Below are positions 1 to 5,053 of a DNA stretch of 10,527 nucleotides, one piece after another. The translations under genes and the position numbers were made by a program. Below the pieces are notes generated by a model. The model did not search any database. It was not told the origin of the DNA and was given only the letters and a program-made list of their open reading frames with translations. Within the stretch, counting starts at the first letter, position 1; each line of letters starts with the position of its first letter. The DNA comes from Bacillota bacterium (GTDB lineage Bacteria > Bacillota > Clostridia > Christensenellales > SZUA-584), in assembly GCA_023436525.1 (NCBI GenBank), contig JAEZIW010000029.1, positions 1-10,527 on the forward strand, in the 5' to 3' direction.

Positions 1-67
1 TATTATACAATAATACCTAGGAAGTTACAATAAACACAGAACCTTGGCAATTGAATATGTTTGTATG

Positions 68-97
68 TCGGGAGTCGGGCGGCTACCCAACTCCCGA
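68..97 (-). terminator. GC-rich hairpin after the 35-aa peptide gene
   Basis: An 8-bp perfect stem (TCGGGAGT at 68-75 with ACTCCCGA at 90-97) can extend inward by GGG/CCC around a short loop. It starts 7 nt after the stop codon of the 35-aa ORF on the minus strand. No clear U-tract follows, so it may be a 3' stabilising structure or an atypical terminator rather than a canonical intrinsic terminator. It is symmetrical enough to act on either strand, but no plus-strand gene precedes it in this window. Confidence 0.45.
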
Positions 98-103
98 ATA
101 GAG

Positions 104-211
104 TTAGGATATCTTAATAAAAGTAAGTATTGCGAGAAGTAAAAGTCCTAGTTCTGATAATGTTATGATGGTGTTGCTGATAATTGTTAAAATCTTAATG
201 AATTTATCCAA
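104..211 (-). CDS. 35-aa hydrophobic peptide, possible holin-like or type I toxin
   Basis: This TTG-initiated ORF encodes 35 residues beginning MDKFIKILTI and ending LTFIKIS. After a lysine-bearing N-terminus the peptide is almost entirely hydrophobic or small, with a segment at about residues 7-32 (Ile/Leu/Thr/Ala) long enough to cross a membrane. An AGGAGG box lies upstream at 224-229, with a rather long 12-nt spacer to the TTG. No ATG or GTG lies in frame nearer the box; ATT and ATC codons do. The length, single membrane span and place beside an insertion sequence resemble the small 'putative holin-like toxin' peptides of Firmicutes. That is a resemblance by eye, not a database match. It lies downstream of a second small peptide gene on the same strand, probably in the same transcript, and is followed by a hairpin. 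It could also be a chance ORF, though the strong Shine-Dalgarno argues against this. Confidence 0.5.
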   Translation of the reverse strand: MDKFIKILTIISNTIITLSELGLLLLAILTFIKIS

Positions 212-266
212 GATACAAATAAACCTCCTTTCTTTCGTATTTGCAATGTGCCGACTATTTAGAAAT

Positions 267-284
267 CTAAGTTTTTGGGTACAT
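267..284 (-). other. 5-codon ORF behind a strong Shine-Dalgarno
   Basis: A GAAGGAGGA box (GGAGG at 293-297) stands 8 nt before an ATG that opens a five-residue ORF, M-Y-P-K-T-stop. The ribosome binding site is as good as those of the real genes here, yet the peptide is minute. It sits between the two hydrophobic peptide ORFs on the minus strand. It could be a leader or translational-coupling peptide, the remains of a decayed gene, or a decoy ribosome site. Confidence 0.25.
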
Positions 285-323
285 GAAAAAATCCTCCTTC
301 TTCGGGTATAGATTTGGAGTTTG

Positions 324-428
324 CTAGATTCTTTTATTTTTCTGTCTTATTAATGGGATGAGTGTGAGAATAAAAGGCAACAGCAAAACAAGGGCATCGT
401 GATCAATATGAATATACAAACCCGACAT
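324..428 (-). CDS. 34-aa hydrophobic peptide with basic tail, possible type I toxin-like
   Basis: This ATG ORF encodes 34 residues. It starts MSGLYIHIDHD, continues with a hydrophobic run at about residues 12-27 (leucine, isoleucine, phenylalanine and proline), and ends in the basic tail RQKNKRI. One membrane span with a positively charged cytoplasmic end is the usual design of small toxins such as TxpA/BsrG or the 'putative holin-like toxin' group; the family link is inferred from design only. AAAGGAG at 433-439 is a good ribosome binding site, 4 nt before the ATG. It is the first ORF downstream of a convincing minus-strand promoter (544-572), after a leader of about 110 nt that contains a terminator-like hairpin. 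The 35-aa hydrophobic ORF follows on the same strand. A non-toxic small membrane protein is the main alternative. Confidence 0.6.
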   Translation of the reverse strand: MSGLYIHIDHDALVLLLPFILTLIPLIRQKNKRI

Positions 429-467
429 AAAACTCCTTTCTTTAGTTTTTAAGAATAAAGCCCAAAA

Positions 468-504
468 GGGGAAAAACAAAACGCCGTTTACTGGGGTAAA
501 CAGC
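468..504 (-). terminator. Attenuator-like hairpin in the small-peptide leader
   Basis: On the minus strand GCTGTTTAC (496-504) pairs with GTAAACGGC (483-491) across a four-base loop, giving nine pairs with one G-U. GTTTTGTTTTTC follows at once (471-482). This is the form of an intrinsic terminator, yet it lies about 33 nt downstream of the likely start of transcription and before the first peptide gene. If it acts, most transcripts would end as an RNA of about 65 nt and the peptides would be made only on read-through. Confidence 0.5.
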
Positions 505-543
505 TATTGAAGTGCTTTGTTATTGGACTATATAGATATTAAT

Positions 544-572
544 AATGTAGCATATTTTATGAAGAAAGTCAA
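544..572 (-). promoter_or_regulatory. Promoter of the small hydrophobic peptide unit
   Basis: TTGACT (567-572) is separated by 17 nt from TACATT (544-549), which is preceded by TGC, an extended -10. The -35 matches sigma-A consensus at five of six positions and the -10 at four. Transcription would start near 537 and run leftward into the two peptide genes. Confidence 0.6.
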
Positions 573-637
573 TAGGTTTTTGAAGATTTTTGAGCAATTT
601 GTGATTGTTTCAGTATCATATCAAACATATTCAAAGG

Positions 638-661
638 GAAATGGGGTTAACGCTCCATTTC
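638..661. repeat. Inverted repeat just beyond the transposase stop codon
   Basis: GAAATGGGG (638-646) pairs with CTCCATTTC (653-661) around TTAACG: nine pairs, one of them G-U. It lies 13 nt past the transposase stop on the minus strand. It may act as the transposase terminator, although no U-tract follows, or it may lie at the element's left terminus. GGGGTTAACG here shares only a short GTTAA core with GGCTCTGTTAAAG at the other end. Confidence 0.4.
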
Positions 662-674
662 TCCGCTAAGTATT

Positions 675-1670
675 TTAAGCAACCTTAAACTCACTCAGCC
701 GCAGACTATCATTAGTCTCACATACGTTTTGAGCACATGATTCCACCAAAATCCCCTTAGTGTCATCAAACGCTTTAGCATCAAGGAATTTGAACCAAGC
801 AAGATAGTTGTCGAGATACTTAGTAGCAACGCCGTTAAACGGTCTTATCCACTTCTTAAGACGCATGTGATAATTATTGACGTTCTGGATGTGGAAGATG
901 CCCTTATAGGTCTTGTGCTCGATGATTTCATAGTGATCCATGTCCTTGCTGTCGGCAAAGGTCATATAACCCTTGAAACCATCGGTGCAAAGAATGTTGT
1001 CGTGGTTCATCAAACCACCAACCATTTCACGTACTCTCTCGGTGCGGATTCTGCCAAGGTTGGCAACTTTCGAGTATGTGTGCTTACTCCGATCTCTCGC
1101 AACGAGTACACAAACCTGTTCGGTACTAGACCCACGCTTCTTAGCAACGCCACCACGCTTACGGGCTTTGCGATATGTGATACCCTTCTTGCCTTTCTCT
1201 GAATAAAGGAAGAAAGTTTCGTCCATTTCTACGATACCATTAAAGGCTGTATCATTCGTTTTTTTTAGCGATTCTAAGAGTTTGTGCCGCCAGTAGAAAA
1301 GCGTCACATAGGAAACGCCAACGATTTCAGCAGACTTGCGGAGAGAGTAGCCCTTTAACATGCACTCAACAAACGGATTCCACTTCTCAGGGAACTTGGT
1401 GCGGCTCATAGGGGTGTTGGTCATATCACCAAAGGTTGAATTGCAATCGCGGCAAAGATAACGCTGCTTGCCTTTGTATGTGCCGTGACGTACAACGTGC
1501 TTAGAACCACAGTGAGGACATAAGAAGCCTTTGTTGAAACGGGCTTCACTAACCTCTTTGCGGAGGTTATCTAATTCCGTGGAGTCCTTAGAATCCTTTA
1601 AAGACGCTTGCAGAGCGATAATGAGTTGTTGTTTCTGCTCGTCCGTAAGATTATTGATGTTGATAGACAT
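675..1670 (-). CDS. IS1595-family transposase with N-terminal zinc ribbon
   Basis: This 331-residue protein would catalyse DNA cleavage and strand transfer for its own insertion sequence. A four-cysteine zinc ribbon lies at residues 51-76 (CPHC then CRDC), as in the Zn-ribbon group of IS1595 transposases. A helix-turn-helix-like segment follows (about 105-130, with GYSLRKSAEIVGVS). The DDE-type core has candidate catalytic aspartates D150 (VEMDET) and D230 (CTDGFKGY). The third position lies in the block with HIQNVNNYHMRLKKWI (about 260-275), where asparagine appears instead of glutamate, as in DDNK-type members; that assignment is inferred. I chose the ATG at 1670 because GTGAGG stands 8 nt upstream, while the longer reading from 1727 would start upstream of the promoter's -35. 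Length and domain order look complete, with no frameshift seen. Confidence 0.88.
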   Translation of the reverse strand: MSININNLTDEQKQQLIIALQASLKDSKDSTELDNLRKEVSEARFNKGFLCPHCGSKHVVRHGTYKGKQRYLCRDCNSTFGDMTNTPMSRTKFPEKWNPFVECMLKGYSLRKSAEIVGVSYVTLFYWRHKLLESLKKTNDTAFNGIVEMDETFFLYSEKGKKGITYRKARKRGGVAKKRGSSTEQVCVLVARDRSKHTYSKVANLGRIRTERVREMVGGLMNHDNILCTDGFKGYMTFADSKDMDHYEIIEHKTYKGIFHIQNVNNYHMRLKKWIRPFNGVATKYLDNYLAWFKFLDAKAFDDTKGILVESCAQNVCETNDSLRLSEFKVA

Positions 1671-1695
1671 GGCTCGTTCCTCACTTTCTGATGGT

Positions 1696-1724
1696 ATCTT
1701 ATCATAGAATATGGGAAATGTCAA
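1696..1724 (-). promoter_or_regulatory. Transposase promoter
   Basis: TTGACA (1719-1724), a perfect -35, stands 17 nt from TAAGAT (1696-1701), which is preceded by TGA as an extended -10. Transcription would start near 1689, about 20 nt before the chosen ATG. Placing the promoter inside the longer possible ORF supports the shorter start for the transposase. Confidence 0.65.
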
Positions 1725-1769
1725 CACTCAACTTTAACAGAGCCCTAAAAAATTTCTAATTTTTTCTCA

Positions 1770-1801
1770 CAGTACCTTGCATTGTACAGTACCGTGTGGT
1801 A
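1770..1801 (+). promoter_or_regulatory. Candidate PadR operator over the promoter
   Basis: CAGTACC occurs twice (1770-1776 and 1787-1793) with 17-nt periodicity. The palindrome GTAC-A-GTAC lies at 1784-1792 and the inverted repeat TACC-GTGT-GGTA at 1790-1801 overlaps the -10. PadR-family repressors usually bind dyad sites at their own promoters, so these repeats are likely autoregulatory sites; which one is the true operator is inference. Confidence 0.45.
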
Positions 1802-1805
1802 TAGT
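1777..1805 (+). promoter_or_regulatory. Promoter of the padR-DUF1700-DUF4097 operon
   Basis: TTGCAT (1777-1782) is 17 nt from TATAGT (1800-1805), with TGG immediately before the -10. Transcription would start at about 1812, close to the AAAGGAGGTG ribosome binding site of padR. The promoter is embedded in repeats listed separately as a possible operator. Confidence 0.65.
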
Positions 1806-1831
1806 GTATTCAACGGAAAAGGAGGTGCGTA

Positions 1832-2149
1832 TTGAACACGCAGCTAAAAAAAGGAGTTTTGGAGCTTTGCGTACTCCAGCTGCTGCTGGATAAGGACCGT
1901 TACGGTTACGAGCTGGTGGCAGAGATATCCACAAGCGTGGAGATTTCAGAAGGAACGATTTACCCGCTGTTAAGACGGCTGAAAACCGACGGCCTGGTAA
2001 GCACATATCTGGAGGAGTCCAGCGAGGGGCCGCCAAGAAAATACTATCGGCTGACACAAACGGGTGAAGAAATGCGTGCGGCGCTGCTGGCAGACTGGCA
2101 CGCGTTTACAGGCGGTGTGAACCGCATATTAGGAGGGCATAGTGAATAA
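1832..2149 (+). CDS. PadR family transcriptional regulator
   Basis: This 105-residue winged-helix DNA-binding protein is of the short PadR type. The diagnostic stretch runs from about residue 24 to 77: YGYELVAEI, then EGTIYPLLRRLKTDGLV (recognition helix region), then a wing with PPRKYYRLTQTG. A C-terminal helix (about 78-101) would form the dimer interface. The start is TTG at 1832, placed by AAAGGAGGTG just upstream; no better start exists. The gene overlaps the next by 8 nt, so both are translated together. Its product probably represses its own operon, as PadR proteins commonly do. The effector is unknown. Families with DUF1700 and DUF4097 partners are commonly found in this order in Firmicutes and are linked to the cell envelope. 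Confidence 0.9.
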   Translation: MNTQLKKGVLELCVLQLLLDKDRYGYELVAEISTSVEISEGTIYPLLRRLKTDGLVSTYLEESSEGPPRKYYRLTQTGEEMRAALLADWHAFTGGVNRILGGHSE

Positions 2150-2711
2150 GGAGCAATTTTTAAAGCAGCTCGGCGCGCACCTTAAACAGCTGACGACAGC
2201 CGAGCGAGACGACATCTTAAGCGACATTGAAGAATTCTTTGTCTATTCCGCCAAGGATGGTGAAACCGAGGCCGACACCGCGGCGCGGCTCGGAGACCCG
2301 AAAAAGCTTGCGAAGGAATACCTCGCGCAAGCCCATATTGCAAGCGCCAACGAAAAGCGCACGCCGAAAAATATGTTTCTCGCGTTTTTATACGCGGCCG
2401 GGCTCGGCACGGTTAACGCCTTGTACGCCATCTTCGTGGTGGGTGTGGGGTATATCGTAATCGCGTCGCTGTTCATCACGGCTGTGTCCGTCGGCCTTGC
2501 CGGTATCGCGGCCATTGCGGCCTCTGCCCTCTCATTTGCGGGGCTGGGCATCATCGTGCTGGTCGGCTTTCTCATCGGCATCGCGCTGATCAGTATGGGT
2601 GTATTGTTTTTCATCGGCATCATGAGTTTATCCAAAATCTTTCACAAGGGAAATATGGCTTTTCTCAACAAAATATCAGATAAGATTAAAGAAGCAGGAG
2701 TTAAAAAATGA
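2142..2711 (+). CDS. DUF1700 (HAAS domain) membrane protein
   Basis: The 189-residue protein begins with the helical HAAS/DUF1700 signature (about 1-65): MNKEQFLKQLGAHLKQL, then the acidic helix ERDDILSDIEEFF and the turn ARLGDPKKLAKEYL. The middle (about 90-165) is strongly hydrophobic, Gly/Ala/Ile-rich and can form three or so membrane helices, followed by a short basic tail. It starts at GTG 2142 with AGGAGG at 2131-2136, overlapping the end of padR by 8 nt. It ends in an ATGA overlap with the DUF4097 gene. The family's biochemical function is not established; its fixed association with PadR and DUF4097 suggests a membrane partner or sensor in the same module. Composition and length are normal for the family. 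Confidence 0.88.
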   Translation: MNKEQFLKQLGAHLKQLTTAERDDILSDIEEFFVYSAKDGETEADTAARLGDPKKLAKEYLAQAHIASANEKRTPKNMFLAFLYAAGLGTVNALYAIFVVGVGYIVIASLFITAVSVGLAGIAAIAASALSFAGLGIIVLVGFLIGIALISMGVLFFIGIMSLSKIFHKGNMAFLNKISDKIKEAGVKK

Positions 2712-3703
2712 GTACGACAAAAAAAGTGGTTTTAATAACAACATGTGTGCTGGTGGTGTGCCTCATCGCAGCCGCCGTCATCATCGGAACAAATTTCGGC
2801 AGAGTGGGCTCTCACGGCTGGTTCAGCCTGTTCTCCAGCAAGTCTGCAACCATTGAAGAGAGCGCATCACTCGATTTGGCCGGTATCGAAACAGTGAATG
2901 TGGACTGCGTGAGCGGCCATATCAACATTACGCCGGGGCAGCCGGGAGCCAAGCTGACCGGCAGCATTATGACCAGCAGCCCGAAGGAGAAATATCTGGT
3001 TGTCTCCAAACAGGGCAGCACGCTCACCGTGAAGTTTGATGCGGATATGATCTTCCCGCAGACCATCAACGCTGATGTGACGCTCAGCGTCGGGCTGCCT
3101 GCGGACACCAAAATCAACCTCAATGTGTCGGGCGCATCAGCGGATACACAGCTGAACGGCTTTAACAGCCTCAGCGATGTGCGCGTTGACAGCGCCAGCG
3201 GCGCTGCCCGTGTGAACGGCTGCGCAGGAAACCGGCTCAAAATCAATTTGACCTCGGGCCTGATTGATGTGACCGATACTGACTTTAATAATGTGGATGC
3301 AGGCTGTGTATCCGGCGATGTTAATCTGAAAAATATTTCGGGCAGCGCCAATGTCTCCAGCACATCGGGTACCGTTCGCATTGACGGCGTTTTAGGAGAA
3401 CTCGCTGTGAACAGCACGTCAGGCAACGTATTATTAAGCCAGCCGCAGCAAGACTTAAAAGCCATGCGTGTTAATGTCACCAGCGGCAATATCGATTTGC
3501 AGCTCAATCCCAAGGCTGCGTTCAGCCTCACGGCAGATTCCACCTCCGGCGGCATCAAGACCGACTTTGATGTAACCATAAGCGGCAATGTATCCGAAGA
3601 GTTTATCGGCGACAGCCTCTCCGGCAAAATCAACGGCGGCGGTGAGCTGCTCGATTTATACACAACATCCGGCAACATCCGTATTTCCAAGATCAGCGAA
3701 TAA
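2708..3703 (+). CDS. Membrane-anchored DUF4097 beta-repeat protein
   Basis: This 331-residue protein has a single N-terminal membrane anchor or uncleaved signal (about 7-27, lysine-flanked). A long extracytoplasmic region follows, made of repeated short beta strands with Ser-Gly turns (VSGHINI, ASGAARV, TSGLIDV, SGDVNL, TSGTVRI, TSGNVLL, TSGNIDL, TSGNIRI). That pattern of about 20 residues per repeat is the hallmark of DUF4097 putative adhesin-like domains and predicts a stacked beta structure. It starts at ATG 2708, sharing ATGA with the DUF1700 gene, with AGGAG 8 nt upstream. It is the last gene of the operon and is followed by a strong terminator. The ligand is unknown; a structural or sensing role at the cell surface is inferred. 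Confidence 0.87.
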   Translation: MSTTKKVVLITTCVLVVCLIAAAVIIGTNFGRVGSHGWFSLFSSKSATIEESASLDLAGIETVNVDCVSGHINITPGQPGAKLTGSIMTSSPKEKYLVVSKQGSTLTVKFDADMIFPQTINADVTLSVGLPADTKINLNVSGASADTQLNGFNSLSDVRVDSASGAARVNGCAGNRLKINLTSGLIDVTDTDFNNVDAGCVSGDVNLKNISGSANVSSTSGTVRIDGVLGELAVNSTSGNVLLSQPQQDLKAMRVNVTSGNIDLQLNPKAAFSLTADSTSGGIKTDFDVTISGNVSEEFIGDSLSGKINGGGELLDLYTTSGNIRISKISE

Positions 3704-3741
3704 GGTTTCCGGTAATAAAACCGTTAAACAGCCGGACAAAG

Positions 3742-3776
3742 CGCTTCCATGGCTTCAAGCCATGGGGGCGTTTTTG
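3742..3776 (+). terminator. Intrinsic terminator of the padR operon
   Basis: CGCTTCCATGGCT (3742-3754) pairs with AGCCATGGGGGCG (3758-3770) over 13 bp, including two G-U pairs, with a three-base loop. TTTTTG follows directly. It lies 38 nt after the DUF4097 stop codon. On the opposite strand the hairpin has no U-tract, so it should act mainly for the plus-strand operon. Confidence 0.9.
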
Positions 3777-3874
3777 TATGCTGCCGTGATTTGCAGATTC
3801 CTTCCAAACATGCTCCTTTGACATTGTAGCCTTCGTTTATGCGCTGTTGGCCGATTATCACAAGTCGCTTTTTT

Positions 3875-3994
3875 AAGGCTTCTCCTCGAGGAGAAGCTGT
3901 CGCCGACAGGCGACTGATGAGGTGTTCGTTTGATAGCTTTATTATTGACACCTCATCCGGTGCTTCGCACCACCTTCTCCTCGAGGAGAAGGCT
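3875..3994. repeat. MITE-like palindromic repeat element
   Basis: Two arms in inverted orientation flank an AT-rich centre (about 3925-3948). Each arm contains the perfect palindrome CTTCTCCTCGAGGAGAAG (3879-3896; 20 bp at 3973-3992). Inside it is a small hairpin (GTCGCC-GACA-GGCGAC at 3899-3914; GGTGC-TTC-GCACC at 3959-3971) and then TGATGAGGTG or its complement (3915-3924; CACCTCATC at 3949-3957). The hairpin sequences differ between the arms but keep their pairing, which implies that structure matters. There is no ORF. It lies between the convergent DUF4097 and E1 beta genes. It is probably a non-autonomous mobile or dispersed intergenic repeat and could fold both transcripts' 3' ends. Confidence 0.75.
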
Positions 3995-4061
3995 TTCGCA
4001 GACACACCATTACAATCATAAAACATATGCTTATCTATGTAATATAACAATTCGCATCCAA

Positions 4062-5042
4062 TCAGCGTTTTATCATACCCGTGGCTTCATCGTATATTCG
4101 CTGCACCGACGGCACCGCCGCCGCCTCCAGCTCCGGGCTGAACGGCATCGGCACTTCAAGCCCGCAGCAGCGCCGAATTGGCGAGACCAGCTTCGAAAAC
4201 GCCTCGCTCTCGGCCACCGATACCCCAATCTCTCCGGCGAAACCGCCCGTGCGGCTCGCTTCATGCACAATCAGCAGCCGGCCCGTCTTTTTCACGGACG
4301 CTATGACCGTATCCCTGTCAAGCGGCACCAGCGTTCTTAAGTCCACAACCTCGGCGCTGATCCCGTCACCTTGCAGCCGGTCAGCCGCTTTCAGACACTC
4401 GGGCAGCATGCGCCCGTACGACACAATGGTTAAATCGCTGCCCGCCCTTTTCACGTCCGCCTGGCCGATCGGCACCGCATCATCGCCTTCGGGCACGGGG
4501 CCTTTCGTGCCATACAACGTTTTTTGCTCCAGAAACACCACCGGGTTGTTGTCTCTTATGGCTGAAATCATCAGCCCCTTGGCATCCGCCGGTGTAGACG
4601 GCACCACAACTTTAAGCCCCGGCACATTGCAAAGCCAGCCTTCAGGGCATTGGCTGTGCTGCGCCGCCGCGCCCGTGCCCGACCCCGCCGCAGCACGCAG
4701 CACCATCGGCACACACGCCTTGCCGCCGAACATGTAATGAATCTTCGCCGCCTGATTCACCAGCTGATCCATCGCAATGGTTATAAAATCGCTGAACATA
4801 ATCTCGGCAACGGGCCGCATGCCCATCAGCGCCGCGCCTGCTGCCGCGCCCGCAATCGCCGCTTCGGATATCGGGGTGTCCATCACACGCTGCTCGCCAA
4901 ACTCGTCAATCAAATCGGCGGTCACTCCGAAAGAACCGCCGTATGCGCCGATGTCCTCGCCCAGCAGAAACACATTCTCATCGCGCCGCATTTCAATCCT
5001 CAAAGCCTCGCGTATCGCCTCGGCATATGTCAGGTCTCTCAT
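4062..5042 (-). CDS. TPP-dependent 2-oxoacid/acetoin dehydrogenase E1, beta subunit
   Basis: This 326-residue protein is the beta half of the alpha2-beta2 E1 enzyme, which decarboxylates a 2-oxoacid or cleaves acetoin on thiamine diphosphate in the cytoplasm. Family landmarks are FLLGEDIGAYGG (26-37), the PISEAAI block with Glu60 (expected cofactor-activating glutamate), AEIMFSDF (79-86), the QLVNQAAKIHYMFGG block (93-107) and the HSQ region at 129-131. A transketolase C-terminal domain occupies about residues 190-320. I chose ATG 5042 because AAGGAGA precedes it at the right distance and the protein then begins MRDLTYAEAI, as the family does. An in-frame ATG at 5057 overlaps the alpha stop as ATGA and is the alternative. 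Length is normal. It resembles AcoB and PdhB about equally, so the substrate is undecided. No lipoyl E2 or E3 gene follows. Confidence 0.9.
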   Translation of the reverse strand: MRDLTYAEAIREALRIEMRRDENVFLLGEDIGAYGGSFGVTADLIDEFGEQRVMDTPISEAAIAGAAAGAALMGMRPVAEIMFSDFITIAMDQLVNQAAKIHYMFGGKACVPMVLRAAAGSGTGAAAQHSQCPEGWLCNVPGLKVVVPSTPADAKGLMISAIRDNNPVVFLEQKTLYGTKGPVPEGDDAVPIGQADVKRAGSDLTIVSYGRMLPECLKAADRLQGDGISAEVVDLRTLVPLDRDTVIASVKKTGRLLIVHEASRTGGFAGEIGVSVAESEAFSKLVSPIRRCCGLEVPMPFSPELEAAAVPSVQRIYDEATGMIKR

Positions 5043-5053
5043 CCGGTTCTCCT

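Larger units (their letters stand above)
1..674. other. AT-rich region without a gene of ordinary size
   Basis: No ORF above about 40 codons is convincing on either strand. The stretch is visibly richer in A+T than the operons further right. It holds the minus-strand small-peptide unit described separately, with its promoter, leader hairpin and 3' hairpin. From about 1 to 67 and from about 573 to 637 I see nothing definite. The base composition and the neighbouring transposase suggest acquired DNA. Confidence 0.6.
640..1744 (-). mobile_element. IS1595-family insertion sequence, boundaries approximate
   Basis: The element is defined by its single transposase gene. The right boundary is proposed from the terminal-looking sequence GGCTCTGTTAAAG, read inward on the minus strand from about 1744 directly upstream of the transposase promoter. 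The left boundary is uncertain; a GGGGTTAACG motif near 643-652 is the best candidate. The two ends match only weakly and I found no convincing 8-bp target duplication, so this copy may be old or my ends may be wrong. The right end stops just short of the padR promoter. Confidence 0.5.

Noticed and set aside
867..1206. Plus-strand ORFs inside the transposase
   Set aside because: They lie opposite a well-supported transposase and show no family pattern or ribosome binding site.
1671..1727. Longer transposase reading starting MLTFPIFYDKIPSE
   Set aside because: The consensus-like promoter (1696-1724) lies inside this extension and a Shine-Dalgarno precedes the ATG at 1670, so the extension cannot be on the main transcript.
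1745..1752. Target-site duplication of the insertion sequence
   Set aside because: CTAAAAAA next to the presumed right end has no matching octamer beside the presumed left end near 640.
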